Assembly (NCBI GenBank): GCA_022410635.1
Contig: JAJVDF010000779.1
Location: 347,924 to 411,923, forward strand
DNA: 64,000 nt
Origin: Tretioscincus oriximinensis
Taxonomy: Eukaryota; Chordata; Lepidosauria; Squamata; Gymnophthalmidae
Reading direction: 5' to 3'
Part shown: positions 1 through 10,484 of the stretch, one piece after another
Layout: the number at the start of each line of letters is the position of its first letter
Numbering within the stretch: the first letter of the stretch is position 1
Translations under genes and position numbers: made by a program
The notes under the pieces: generated by a model
What the model saw: the letters and a program-made list of their open reading frames with translations, nothing else
What the model was told of the DNA's origin: nothing
Databases searched by the model: none

Positions 1-860
1 AAAGTTATCGTATTGTGGTCACTGTTTCCTATGGGATCAGTTACAGTCACATCTTGTATCAGGTCCTGTTCATTACTTAGGACTAAATCCAGGATTCCCT
101 TTCCCCTGGTTGGTTCTAAAACCACCTGCTCTAGGAAACAATCAGTTAGCATGTCTAAGAATTTTATTTCTTTTTCATGAGTTGAACAAGAGTTTGCCCA
201 ATCAATGTGTGGATAGTTGAGGTCTCCCATTATTACTACTCTTCCCTTTTTGGAAGCTTCAATGACCTCATGTTCCAAAAGCGTATCGCTTTCAGGTGTT
301 TGTTTAGGAGGCCGGTAGCATACTCCCAATATTAGACTTGTTTTCTGACTTGATAATGCTATCCATAGCGCTTCTGTTGATGGGTCTGTTTTACCTGGAA
401 ATTCCAATTCATAGGATTCAACCTCTTCTTTAACATACAAAGCTACACCACCACCAGGTCTCCCTTTCCTATCTTTTCTGTATAGTTTGTAACCTGGGAT
501 TTCTGTATCCCATTGGTTTTCTTCGTTCCACCAGGTTTCAGTTATGCCAATAATATCGACATTATTGTCAATCACTAANCATTCCAACTCCCCTATTTTT
601 GCTCGGAGGCTTCTGGCATTTGCATACAGGCATTTATATGCCCTTCTCCTGTGCAAGTTAGGCCCTGTAAATTTGTGAGAAACCACAGTTTGCTCATTAC
701 AGCTTTTTACTTGAATACTACATCCAGGTTCTCCTTCCGTTACTATATTATCTGAATAATTCTGTTCCTCGGCAACTGCATTTACATTTACACTATCTCG
801 AACCGGATGCTGCCCAGCTCCTGTCGGCTTTCCCCCAGATATCAGTTTAAAAGCTGCTCT
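1..860 (-). CDS. CR1 ORF2, apurinic-type endonuclease domain (partial, open at window edge)
   Basis: The minus frame is open for about 280 codons and runs off base 1. It encodes an exonuclease-endonuclease-phosphatase type nuclease, which nicks target DNA to prime reverse transcription. Visible blocks in order are ANARSLRAKIGELE (about 580-624), with the metal-binding Asn; GITETWW (526-547), with the catalytic Glu; VCYRPP (308-327); GDLNYPHIDW (about 203-230), with Asp and Asn; and GNSDHN (about 10-27), the SDH catalytic motif. All expected active-site residues are present. There is no Met before GDLN, so the start codon is uncertain; the frame opens in the overlap with the end of ORF1, which hints at reinitiation or readthrough. 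One N lies at 579. CR1 ORF2 proteins are usually about 900-1000 residues, so roughly a third is seen here. Whether the element is intact beyond the edge cannot be judged. Confidence 0.85.
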
Positions 861-958
861 GCAACCTTTTTAATATTAAGTGCCAGCAGTCTGGTTCCAT
901 CTTGGTTCAAGTGCAACCCGTCCCTTTTGTACAGGTATGGCCTGTCCCAAAAAAATGG
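842..958 (-). CDS. CR1 ORF1 C-terminus (esterase-like end)
   Basis: Before the endonuclease frame, on the minus strand, a frame reads FFWDRPYLYKRDGLHLN and continues to AEQLLN and a stop at 842-844. Many CR1 ORF1 proteins carry an SGNH-type esterase, and their last block has an Asp-x-x-His pair. The DGLHLN here fits that block, with Asp and His as the probable catalytic residues. Only about 38 residues remain; the Ser and Asn blocks and the rest of ORF1 are missing, so the piece cannot be functional. Its position directly before ORF2 and the frame overlap support the call. Residue roles are inferred from the family. Confidence 0.65.
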   Translation of the reverse strand, partial: PFFWDRPYLYKRDGLHLNQDGTRLLALNIKKVAEQLLN

Positions 959-1119
959 ATTGTGGATTCACAGGAGGTAGAGGTGCAGAGTTTTAAAACA
1001 AAAGACAAATCCTGCAAATTCTGTGAATGCCCAATTTGAAACCATAATCCTCAGTGTGAAAGAAGCAAAACCTCTGTCCCCCTGTGAAAAAAACCATCTT
1101 GGGTGCCTTCACCCATAAG

Positions 1120-1164
1120 ACCTTGCCGCCCTGAGACCTTCGGGTATAGGGCGGGGTATAAGTA

Positions 1165-1199
<35 letters not shown>

Positions 1200-1201
1200 A
1201 G
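1120..1201 (+). repeat. LINE/SINE 3' tail with (AAAT)n
   Basis: The stretch reads GCCGCCCTGAGACCTTCGGG, then a short TATAAG segment and an AAAT run of about 30 bases. The same wording ends the tRNA-SINEs at 4.9 and 55.6 kb and resembles the L2-type LINE ends at 9.0 and 48.0 kb. It is therefore a short 3' end of one of these; which one cannot be decided. Confidence 0.7.
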
Positions 1202-1398
1202 GACCTAAGTCTTCCCTGATTGTTTAAAGTCAGCAGCAGAAATTGTTCTGAAATCTAAGTGAAGATGCAAGTGAAACTACATACTTTAAAACATAGGTGT
1301 CTTCTACACAGGACTTCATTGAAAAATACTGTAAAATATTTATAGTCAGAGAATATTTACAAATACACTTTTAAAAAGAAGATTCCTAAAGATATTTT

Positions 1399-1533
1399 GG
1401 CCCTGTCTCCACTGAGCCTTATTTTGACACACACCATCCAGATGCCAGTGTATTCAGTGGCAGGCTGTGGTAGACTATGGCAAGCTCCTATTCTACGATA
1501 CAGCCCAGAATAAAGCTCAGTGAGGACAGGACC
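1399..1533. mobile_element. Palindromic element, family FB-B, copy 1
   Basis: The left arm begins GGCCCTGTCTCCACTGAGCC and the right arm ends in its near complement, CTCAGTGAGGACAGGACC. The inner arms pair around CCTATTCTACGATACAGCCC. The element is 135 bp and shorter in the middle than the copies at 32.4 and 41.1 kb. No coding potential and no clear target duplication were seen. The long inverted arms suggest a non-autonomous fold-back DNA transposon. Confidence 0.65.
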
Positions 1534-2569
1534 TTTAATTTCTTTCCAGAAAACAGGGAATGTAGCCTGAATTGCAGGCTATCAGATAAATAATAAGCAC
1601 CAAATAACAATAATGAAAGGAACAAAGTGATCAGTAATAAGTGTGTTTACTGCCTTTTCTTTTTCCTCTAATGAGGTACAAATTGAATATCTAGGGGTAT
1701 GTGTCATGTCACAATGCATCACAGTCAGGTTGCATCCTTCTTTCATGTCAGAGAGAGTAACAAGAGATGACAGATACAATAAGACACCATTGTCACTTGA
1801 GGAACTCTTACGTTTTTAATTTTATTTTTAGTCCTTGCTGATAAAGTTATAATTTTATGAACTATGACTTTGGAGTCTCAGCATTTTGAGGGAAGGAACG
1901 CTCAACAAAAGAAAGGGCAAGAATGAGGGAAGAAAGTCAAATGTGCTAAGTGTTATTCAATCCTCAAGCAACTCAAGGTTTCATGGCTGTGAAGGAAGGC
2001 AGAAATGCACAGCATGAATTCTAAAGAGCAAGATTCAGAGAAACAGGGCTCCTTTCAGACATAAGAAAAGGGCCCAGTTCCGAGATATAGGCCAGAATAA
2101 GGCTGTAGGCACACAAGGTTTTCCTACTGTAATGGTTGTAACATCATGATGTCTTCGCTGCACTGTCACACCATTGCCATGCATGCAGCCAGGAAAGTGA
2201 GAAGTCCTCCTGTGTACTGCTCCTTAATGGGATTACGCCAGGACAAAAAGCTATTTACTTCCTGGTTAGTTGTCTCACACGCCAGCACAGAATCACTGTC
2301 TGAACATGCTCAGTATTTACTTCTTGGTTAGTTGTCTTGCTGATTCCACGTGGGATTAATGTTTTGTCTGCATTAAACAATTGTTTCTCACATTGCGGAA
2401 TGTAGTCCCTCAAGTGCCTGAAATTTAAGGTTCAGTGGGGACAGGAACCATAGCACTTCATGTTCCAAACCTTTACTAATCCATTTTTTTGTCTACAAAA
2501 TGTTAAAGAGAAGTTGGAGGGGTAGATTGGTGTATGTGAACTATCAAAAATGCTTTTCTGAGGGGGTTC
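1534..2569. other. No gene seen
   Basis: About 1 kb with short accidental frames only. A fragment near 2070-2100 (ATATAGGCCAGAATAAGGCT) resembles the arm of family FB-B, and 2425-2450 repeats its GGGGACAGG end. These may be the remains of a further, disrupted copy. Confidence 0.4.
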
Positions 2570-2658
2570 AAGCAAGAGGAGGCTTGCAGCACTTTGGAGA
2601 CTAAGAAGAGGTAGGTAGGTGACATGAACTTTCATAGACAAGTCACTTTTTCAGGTGC
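2570..2658 (-). mobile_element. FB-A palindromic family, half element
   Basis: The text GGCTTGCAGCACTTTGGAGA, then GACATGAACTTTCATAGACA and a TTTTTCAGGTGC end, matches the arm of family FB-A (see 50057-50266). Only one arm is present. It is more diverged than the copies at 48.3, 50.1 and 54.1 kb, so probably older. Strand follows the family's defined terminus. Confidence 0.6.
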
Positions 2659-3629
2659 TTTTTGAATGGGCTGTGTCTGAACACAGCCTAAGAATTGCTG
2701 CAGCCATCATGCACCATTTCTTCTCACTGATCTGCCCAGAATATAGTCTGCTATCAACTAATACAATAATTCAGGGTTGTGAGGCTCATGAAGCTGTCCC
2801 AGAAAGCTAATTCTGGGAAACCAGGCTGCTTCTCTTTACAGATGGGACACAAATACGTATGCACAGTAACTCCGGGGCCTTCCAGGCAGCAATGGAAAAT
2901 GGCATTTCGCCATAATGTGGCTGCCAGACTACTGCTTGTGGCTAAAGTTTAATACATTGATGTGTTGGAGGAATTTAATGTGGCACCCAATCCTCTAGCA
3001 ACATACCACTGGCCAAGAGGCCAGTCTTTAGCAATTATTCATGAAGACTGAAAGACATTTTTGAGTGAGGGGTTTGATAGGATCATATTTTATTATAGAA
3101 TCTGTACTGAAAGACATTGTTTTTATGCTTTTGTATATACATAAAATAGACAATTCCTTAGGATTCATAGAATAGAATGTTCTGTCTTTCCCTTATCTCC
3201 TTTTTCAGTACTGGCATCAAAGAACAAAAAACCCCACATTGATTCTGAATTAGGTAAGGTTAAGGCAAAAATTCTTTCAGTACATATTCATGACAAGTAA
3301 ATGAAATGATTAGCAGGCGCTTATTAGGGCTAAAGGATCAGTGATGTAAATAAGAAAATATATCAAGGACAGTTTTTCCATCTAGCATCTGAAGAAGTCG
3401 TCTGGTCTACTAAAGCTCATGATGTCTACCTTTTCCTTGCTAGTATCTAAGGTGCTAAGAGAACCCCTTGCTAGACATCCATATATCGTGAGAAGTTGCT
3501 GAAGGGGAAGATATAAGGGGAACTTAGGAAAGCCATGTTTTTTCATACAGTGTTGTTAAAAAATAATCCACAAAAATCAAAATTCTGCCAAAAATTCCAA
3601 CTTTCATATTCAGGAAGTGGTTTCATATT
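2659..3629. other. No gene seen
   Basis: About 970 bp without recognisable coding or repeat content, apart from GTGTCTGAACACAGCCTAAG near 2675-2694, which resembles the end of the TAA-flanked element at 54.2-54.9 kb. Confidence 0.4.
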
Positions 3630-4090
3630 TTTATTTATTTATTTTTATTTATTTATTTATTTACTTACATTTTTATACTGCAGTTAACAATAAAATCATA
3701 ATTTTAACACATTAAAAAACAGCCATATCTAAAAATGTGGAGGAGACAGTAGTTTTCTCAGCCTAAGGCCAGGCCAAAGAGGTGCGTCTTCAAGCGTTTT
3801 CTGAAGAGATGGTAATTGAAGCACTTCGAGGGGGAGACTATTTCAAAGCCTGGGGGCTGCCACAGAGAAGGCCCTATTCTGGGTTCCCACCCTCGTTGCC
3901 ACTGAGGGTGGTGGTACAGTCAGGAGGGCCTCCCCTGCAGATCCTAAGGCACAGGCAGGCTCATACGGGAGGCGTTCCTTTAGATATTTGGGGCCCAAGT
4001 TATATAAGGCTTTAAAGGTTAGAGTTAATACCTTGAATTGAGCTCAGTAGCAAATTGGCAGACAGTGCAGTTCTTTCAGGACCAGCCAGC
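3630..4090 (-). mobile_element. L2-type LINE 3' end
   Basis: On the minus strand a broken frame gives the conserved C-terminal wording of L2-clade ORF2: a YNLGPKYLKERLPYEPA block, then NRAFSVAAPRL, NSLPLE and LQKTLEDAPLW. It is followed by an AT-rich 3' region and an (AAAT)n tail, seen on the plus strand as TTTA repeats at 3630-3664. The strongly 3'-biased fragment is typical of 5'-truncated LINE copies. A stop replaces Trp in the usual RLWNSLPL. The frame on the opposite strand (3782-4015) is an antisense shadow. Confidence 0.75.
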
Positions 4091-4442
4091 ATATCTTATA
4101 GAAGCCCTCCTGAATTAGGCCACAGTCCATCTAGTCCAGCATATCCACCAATTATTGTGGGCAATAGTAGAATGTAAAGCTCCATGCAGAAAGCATATAG
4201 AAAGAAACTATCCTTCATTTCAACCTAGAGGCAGTATCTAGACATCCATTCTAGTAGCCACTGCTACACTTGGCCTCCAGGAATTTCTCTAATCCTACCT
4301 TGAAGTTATCCAAGCTGATAGCTGTTCGCCACCCCTACTGAAAGTAAATTCTATAGACAGATGAAAAATACTCTTTTATCTTAACTCTTCTGTCCACCAG
4401 CTTCATAAAGCACTCCGTTTTAGTACTGTGTGATTGGGAAAA
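4091..4442 (-). mobile_element. CR1 LINE 3' end, old
   Basis: Plus-strand text GGCCACAGTCCATCTAGTCC through AGACATCCATTCTAGTAGCC to GTACTGTGTGATTGGG is the reverse complement of the CR1 3' end seen at 31.1-31.5 kb. It is clearly more diverged than the copy at 6.5 kb. It abuts the L2 fragment, so one probably inserted beside or into the other. No coding potential remains. Confidence 0.75.
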
Positions 4443-4833
4443 ATATTTTGTTTTTCTGTCTTGAATATAATTCTAAAAAATAGATGTTAACACTGCTATA
4501 TGGGCATCAGTTTCAACAGAGGCATTTGAAAATCTTCATACTGAATAATACAAACATTGTAAAAATCTGGTAAGAACCTTCTAACAACTAAGATTGTTTG
4601 GCTGGAAAATGGATATGAGCTCCTTCAAAGGATTCTTTGCCAGGGCACTAACCCAGCAGCATCCTGCACCCTTTTAAATTATATCCCCTTGAATCAATTA
4701 TTTTTAGGGCCCCTTCCTAGTTTTCTTCTTATGAAAAATAAAAACTTTGAGAATTATTGTGTATTTTTCTTCAAAGCATTCTGAGATTTTACAACAGGAA
4801 GAGGTATAGAAATTTCAAATAACCAAACAAATC

Positions 4834-4944
4834 ATGATGATGATGATGATGATAATAATGATGATAATAATGCTAATAATAATGATACTAATAATGATGA
4901 TGATAATGATGATGATGATGATAATGTTGATGATAATAATGATC
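4834..4944 (+). repeat. (GAT/AAT)n imperfect trinucleotide repeat
   Basis: About 110 bases of alternating GAT and AAT units, directly followed by a SINE body at 4947. The Met/Ile-only frame it encodes is an artefact. Confidence 0.9.
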
Positions 4945-4946
4945 AC

Positions 4947-5077
4947 CAGCTGGGTGACTTGGGCCAGTCACAGTTCTTTGAACTCTCTCAAAAGCTATGT
5001 GGCCACCATATGGTTGGCCGCCCTGAGACCTTCGGGTATAGGGTGGGATACAAGTACAAATAAATAAATAAATAAAG
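4947..5077 (+). mobile_element. tRNA-derived SINE (family S1), 3' part
   Basis: CCAGCTGGGTGACTTGGGCC AGTCACAG, the GCCGCCCTGAGACCTTCGGG tail and AAATA repeats match the second half of the full S1 SINE at 55561-55813. The tRNA-like head is absent and is replaced by the GAT repeat. Confidence 0.8.
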
Positions 5078-5079
5078 TG

Positions 5080-5295
5080 ACTCAGAGTGGTTCACGGTTA
5101 TTTTTCACCTGAAGGCTTATTCTAGCTTCCTCACTATATTGTAGTGGTACCCATTAATCTACTTGCAAATTCATTTGAACAGCAGGGTTGGCTGAAGGTG
5201 AGGCCAGTAGAGAGTGCTCACTCCTTTCCACAGCTGAAGTGTGGGCCTCGAACCTGATATCTCTTGAAACACTAAGCTCTCAACCTCTTGCAGCA
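5080..5295 (-). mobile_element. tRNA-derived SINE (family S2), degraded
   Basis: The order CAGAGTGGTTCACGG, TTTTTCACCTGAAGGC, GTTGGCTGAAG...AGTAGAGAG TGCTCACTCC, CTCGAACCTG matches the S2 copies at 9.4, 19.6 and 43.4 kb. It is diverged and lacks a TTC-type tail. It lies directly against the S1 piece. Confidence 0.6.
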
Positions 5296-6473
5296 TTAAG
5301 AAAGAAAAAGTTTCCTAAATCAAAAAATCAGAGTTGGAGGAGGTTGTATAAGCCTTAGAGTTTTGCACATTTTATAGGTTTCATCATGTGAACCTCATCA
5401 TCGATTGAGTTGGCCCATCACTGAGTAATAATGTATGACTATTGGCCACAGTTTATGCAACAGCTACACAAAAATGAAAGTATGAACCGGTCACTTTTTA
5501 GTGAAGTTTTTGCTAACTTTTCTCTTTCTGGTTCATACTTGAGAATACTCTGCTAAGTTACAGACATTTGTCTAATATCTTATTTTAAATTAGACACAAA
5601 AATTAATCAATGCAGTGAAAGGAGGATGCAACATTCTTGCACGGCCTTTTGTGATTCAAAAGTAGATGTAGACCCGGGCTTCCCTTACCTTGGGATGCCT
5701 GGTTCAAACAAAGGCAGTCACCTTTGAGTAATTCTGGGTAATGGTAAAGGAAGGAAAAAACGAAAAGCATGTCTGAAAAGTGTTTGGGCCAGAAGCATTG
5801 CCAGTTGTTGGAATCTGAGTCCCTTATCGGTTCAGGAACAGCATTTCTTTCAGATGCGTGTTTCTTTTGATGCCCATGCCTTCAACTTGCTCCCAAGGTT
5901 AAAAAGCCTGTTGGTGGACGAGCTGAATTAATGAAGAGCATTGGCCAAAAGTTCAAGTACCACCTGGGGAGGGAGAAGCAAATTGAAGGATAGAAAATGC
6001 ACAGAAAGTTTGCCTTTTTGAAGGCACTCCAATGCCAGTGGCTATGTAGATGCCTCTATATTTGCAGCCAAGGAAGAATTACTTGGATATGAGTGTGAGA
6101 AGGCATGGAGGAGGGAGGGAATCGTATTCAAAATGGGCTGCATAAGGGGTTATCTACAGCATGCATTGACTCCACAGTCACGGTGGGAGATGTGTGCAAG
6201 AAGTGGGTGCCTCCATAGACACACCAGTCATCACTAGTGTCCACGGATATCCAAGAAAGCAATGGACAAGGTACTTGCAATCTATTCCACTGGTTGCTCA
6301 TCCCACCTTACTATCAGAAAGGATTTTTTCCTGATATCTAATCTCAAAATGCCTCCTTGCCAAGAAGCAGTTTTAAACTGTTATTTGAGGGAAACATTAA
6401 AATTTGCTTATATATTTTACGTACTTTCCAACTGCCTGTGGAGACATCACTCCTTTGCTACTGCTATCTCTTC
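5296..6473. other. No gene seen
   Basis: About 1.2 kb, AT-rich on the left and more mixed near 5.6-6.2 kb. I see no splice-framed coding, repeat family or RNA gene. Confidence 0.4.
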
Positions 6474-7330
6474 ACTTAAGAACATAAGAAGAGCCATACT
6501 GGATCAGGCCACAGCCCATCTAGTCCAGCATTCTGTCTCACATAGAGGCCCAGATGCACCTGAGCAGTCCGAACAGAGGAAAGCAAAATATGCACCTGTT
6601 CATGACTCCCTGCAAATGGTATTTCAGGAGTCCTGCCTGTTGCTCCATCCTGGAGGCAACATCCAGACATCCATCCTAGTATCCATTTATACCCTTGGTG
6701 TCCATAAACCTATCTAGTCCTGTCTTGAAGCTATCCAAGCTGTTAGCTACCACTACCTCTTCAGGAAGTAAATTCCACAGGCCGATGACCCTACTTTCCT
6801 TTGCCTGTTCTCACTTTTCTGCNCATCCATTTTAAGGAGTGCCCCCTGGTCCTAGTGTTGTGTGATAGAAAAAACATTTTTTCTCTATTCACCCTGTCCA
6901 TCCCATGCATGTTTTTGTACACTTCAATCAGATCACCTCTCATACGTCACCTTTCAAGGCTGAAGAGGCCCAGACGTTGCAGCCTGACTTCATAAGGGGG
7001 GTGCTGCAGACCCTTGATCATTTTTGTTGCCCTTTTCTGCACCTTCTCCAGTTCCAAAATGTCCTTCTTGAGATGTGGGGACCAGAATTTAACACAGTAT
7101 TCCAAATGTGGCCTCACCACAGATTTATAGAGAGGCAAAACAACATTTGCTGACTTGTTTTCGATTCCTTTCCTAATTATACCCAACGTGGAATTTGCCT
7201 TTTTTGCTGCTGCTGCACACTGGGTAGACATCTTCATTGAATTGTCCACCAACACCCCAAGATCCTTTTCTTGCTCGGTTACAGAAAGCTTAGTTCCCAT
7301 CAGGTGGTAGGAGTAGTTGGGGTTCTTCCA
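6474..7330 (-). mobile_element. CR1 LINE 3' end with C-terminal ORF2 frame
   Basis: On the minus strand, a frame from 7300 to 6947 gives the CR1 ORF2 C-terminus: LTEQEKDLGVLVDNSMKM, then VVRPHLEYCVKFWSPHLKKD and LQRLGLFSLER. After that the 3' untranslated end runs to AAGAACATAAG (octamer tail) near 6474. It is similar to the copy at 29.6-31.5 kb. The reverse transcriptase is absent through 5' truncation near 7330, where a GGGA repeat begins. One N lies at 6822. This 117-residue frame shows no stop, so the insertion is moderately young. Confidence 0.88.
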
Positions 7331-7400
7331 GGGAGGGAGGGTAGGCAGGAGGAAGGGAGGGAGGGAGGGAGGATGGATGGATAGGTGGAAAGGAGGGTAG
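7328..7400 (+). repeat. (GGGA/GGAT)n simple repeat
   Basis: Runs of GGGAGG followed by GGATGGATGG at the 5'-truncated end of the CR1. Confidence 0.85.
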
Positions 7401-7429
7401 GTTCATGGCTCTTTAAAATGTTTATTAAT

Positions 7430-7523
7430 GTCCTTTTTGTGTTGCTTTTAATATTCTATCACCCGCCCTGGGACCTATTGTGAAGGGTGAAAAACAAATT
7501 TCTAAATAAATAAACATCATTTG
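7430..7523 (+). repeat. L2-type LINE/SINE 3' tail
   Basis: CACCCGCCCTGGGACC followed by AAATAAATAAAC matches the tail shared by L2-type ends and S1 SINEs in this window. It is diverged and short. Confidence 0.5.
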
Positions 7524-8471
7524 TGGCTTCTTGCCTGCCAATGTTAGTTTAAAATGGCAGGCAAAAGGAAAGGGGAAAGTGATGAAATTTCACTTTCCCT
7601 CCGTTATGTTTAATATTTCTAAAATCAATGATTAATATAGCAAAGGCTGGGATTATGCAATGTTTCTTGGAAGCCTTCACTAGCACGCTTCCTTAGTTAC
7701 TTGAACTTTGCGGTTTATGGCATTCCACTGGATTATTCTGTCAGAATTTGGTCCTACATTCCTGATTCAATTTGCTTTCTCAAAATCTAGGGAAAATACA
7801 GGGGGGGAATATCCAATGATTTAGGGACATCCACCCACAAAACATGGGAGGTTCCTGGAAGCAGCTCTGCCACACGGAATGGTGGATTGTCCATGCTGAT
7901 TACGTGGAAAAGGCTTGTTGCCCCGCGACTTCGGAGAGCAGGGAAATAGCGATTGAGCTGAGGAGCTCTCCAGCGATGTGCTGCCATGGCTACTCTGGTG
8001 CTGTGTGAACAGAACTTCAGGGTCTGGCCCAAGAACTGCATGCAAAGCCCCTCAAGACCATACAGCCAGCCAGGGACCATGATGGCACTCACGACTCTGT
8101 GCTAGGGGCTCCGCAACCAGTGCACTGTGGAGCAGATATGAGCAATGCAGCCGCTATTACGGAGAGCCCTCTATAGACTTTAAACATGCTGCTTGTGTGG
8201 AGGGGACCTAACTCTGTCATCTTTGCTTTCGTTGTTGTAAAACCAAAGTTCTTTACAATGTTGTTTCCCTGTTGGTTTCCAGAAGGGACATCAGGGAAAG
8301 GAAAGCGGTAAAGAAGATGAATGTTTAAACTTTTACACTTAATGGCATTATTGCTTTTAAATTGTCCTCCCTCAAGCAAATATTTTTACTCCATTCCTGG
8401 GCATAAACTAGGGTTAGATATGGAATATTTGGGGGGGATTTCAGCTCCTGAAACACTTAAGTGGATACTAA
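7524..8471. other. No gene seen
   Basis: Nearly 1 kb. Two overlapping minus frames (7787-8092 and 7821-8045) are open but have no recognisable domain. I do not call them genes. Confidence 0.4.
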
Positions 8472-8732
8472 GACAGGACTAGACAGGTTTATGGACAGCA
8501 AGGGTATAAATGGATACTAGGATGGATGTCTGGATGTTGCCTCCGGGATAGAGCAACAGGCAGGACTCCTGAAATACCATTTGCAGGGAGTCATGAACAG
8601 GAGCATATTTTGCTTTCCTCTGTTCGGACTGCCCAGGTGCATCTGGTGGGCCTCTGTGTGACACAGAATGCTGGACTTGATGGGCTGTGGCCTGATCCAG
8701 TATGGCTCTTCTTATGTTCTTATGTTCTTAAC
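8472..8732 (+). mobile_element. CR1 LINE extreme 3' end
   Basis: This copy runs from GACTAGACAGGTTTATGGAC through GGATGGATGTCTGGATGTTG and TGGACTTGATGGGCTGTGGC to the TTCTTATG octamers at about 8708-8730. It is non-coding 3' sequence only and close in sequence to the copy ending at 31525. Confidence 0.85.
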
Positions 8733-8811
8733 GAACATATCACAGTAATTTTGCAGCATGCAGTTATCCCCAATTCACCCTGTTAAAAAATTATCTACCT
8801 CTTCACCTTAA

Positions 8812-9062
8812 CAAATACACAACAAGGCCTTCTCCCTGGCAGCCACTAGACTATGGAACAGTCTCCCCCATGGACGTTGCTGACTTCTTTGTTCATTCAG
8901 AAAATCACTAGACCCATCTCTTTAGCCTTATGCTGAAAAATACACGCTTGCTCCCTTACTTTCTAGCACAGTCAACGTTAATTCTTTTTTTTTATTGTTG
9001 ACTGCCTGAGACCTTTGGGTATTGGGCAGAACAGAAATGCAAATAAATAAATAAAAATAAAC
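8812..9062 (+). mobile_element. L2-type LINE 3' end
   Basis: A plus frame reads KAFSLAATRLWNSLPHG (8821-8872), the C-terminal signature of L2-clade ORF2. A non-coding 3' end follows with CTGAGACCTTTGGGTATTGG and an (AAATA)n tail. The protein is broken after this motif. It lies 80 bp downstream of a CR1 3' end in the same orientation. Confidence 0.75.
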
Positions 9063-9296
9063 AAATATTCCAAAGAGCCCTTAAAACCAAAACATTAGAA
9101 TAAGGTCAAAAGAAAAAAAAAGAAAAATAATAATCAGTATAATTTTTTTAAGAGACTGCCCTAAAGAACTATGCTGTTAGTATTCTTAAAAGATCTAATA
9201 TTGATTTTAATCTTAATTAGTATGGAGGGGAAAAAATAATTTATGGTTGATGGAACTGTTTTGTATCCCACTTGTTTTTAATCCCAAACTAGTATA

Positions 9297-9329
9297 TTCA
9301 AGAAGAAGAAGAAGAAGAAGGAAGAAGAA

Positions 9330-9361
<32 letters not shown>

Positions 9362-9373
9362 AGAGGAAGAAGT

Positions 9374-9404
<31 letters not shown>

Positions 9405-9645
9405 TTTTATCATGCAAAGGGCACAAAGTGGCTTTCAAGGATATTTTTAACCCAAAGGCCTGCATATTATCTTNCCTACCAGGCTTTGGTGGTTTCCATT
9501 TATCTAGTTGTAGTCAGTTGCAATTTCTTGCAATTCTTGCTTTCAAATAGCTGAGTTGGCTAGAGCTTCAGACTAGTAGGAGGTGCTCACCTGTCCCCAC
9601 ATCTGACACAAGGCCTCGAAACCCGTGCCTGATTCCTGTGTGTGA
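9297..9645 (-). mobile_element. tRNA-derived SINE (family S2) with long (TTC)n tail
   Basis: The body at 9404-9645 reads, on the plus strand, TTTTTAACCCAAAGGCCTGC, GAGTTGGCTAGAGCTTC, AGGTGCTCACC, and a B-box-like CTCGAAACCC; it is a minus-strand SINE. Its tail is the (GAA)n run at 9301-9403, about 100 bases, equal to TTC repeats in the element's own direction. The same body-plus-tail order occurs at 19.5 and 43.4 kb. One N lies at 9474. Confidence 0.7.
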
Positions 9646-10318
9646 GCTCTAAAACTGCACTATGGTGATGTCTTTCAAATTGCATGCAAAATACATCAAT
9701 ATTTTTCTTGACTATCCCACCTCTGTACTGAAGTTGTTGAATACAGACATAGACTGATTTCACATAATCGCAGTGCTCCAGCATCAGGAGCACTAGAAAC
9801 GGTAGTTATTGTGCTTTTTCTTCCTAGTACTTTTATGCAGTTTTCACAGAGAGATGTGCTACCTTAGCAGCTTAGTAGCACCATGTGGACAGTGTCTGTG
9901 AGACCATCTGAAACCTGCCAAGACCTCCAGTCATGCCCTTCAGAGAGGGTAGAATCTAGTAAGATAAGCAGCTGCCTTTTCCATTCGAATTTACATCGGA
10001 AAAATCAATAATGCAGTTTAAAACCTCTGCTTGTGAAACTTACAAAACTCAGGCAAGTTTAAGGGGGAGGTTCTTTCCTTGAATTCCCCCACCTGACAAT
10101 AAAGGGGTCAGCAACCAATTACAGAAGGGATTGAGATCAGCCCATCAAGAATTAGAATTTATGGCAGGATTTTCTGGAAAATGTAGGTGAGTCCATGGAG
10201 AATAGGGGTGATTACTTCAAGCTTGTGGATGGCCAACAATGATGGCAAAAGTCCTTTACAGCATTATATAAAAATAGCACTACAAAAGGCAGCTATCTGG
10301 ATGCACCTATGAGTAGAA
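9646..10318. other. No gene seen
   Basis: About 670 bp without recognisable features. Confidence 0.4.
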
Positions 10319-10484
10319 ATAAGAAAAGAAGAGCCCTACTGAATTGGGCCAGAGCCAATCTAGTCCAGCATTCTGGCCCACCAATTGCACCTGGGCAGCC
10401 TGGAACAGAAGAAGGCAAAATCTTCACCTGTTCTCAACTCCCTTAAAATGGTATTTCATGAGTACTGCCTGTTGCTCCATCCCA
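10319..10484 (-). mobile_element. CR1 LINE extreme 3' end
   Basis: AGAAGAGCCCTACTGAATTG, CAATCTAGTCCAGCATTCTG and ACTGCCTGTTGCTCCATCCC are the reverse complement of the CR1 3' end. The copy is short, non-coding and diverged. Confidence 0.75.

Larger units (their letters stand above)
1..958 (-). mobile_element. CR1-clade LINE, 5' part (end of ORF1 and ORF2 endonuclease), cut by window edge
   Basis: Read on the minus strand, this block carries the end of a CR1 ORF1 followed by the endonuclease half of ORF2. It stops at the left edge of the window, so the reverse transcriptase should lie outside. The right boundary near 958 is where the recognisable coding sequence ends, and this is probably the 5' truncation point. 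Both frames are free of stops, unlike every other LINE copy here, so this is the best preserved retroelement in the window. Assignment to the CR1 clade rests on the protein wording and on close similarity in style to the CR1 copies at 29.6 and 52 kb. Confidence 0.85.

Noticed and set aside
3782..4015. 77-codon plus frame
   Set aside because: It is antisense to the L2-type ORF2 end on the minus strand.
4834..5067. Met/Ile-rich frame
   Set aside because: Translation of a GAT/AAT repeat running into a SINE.
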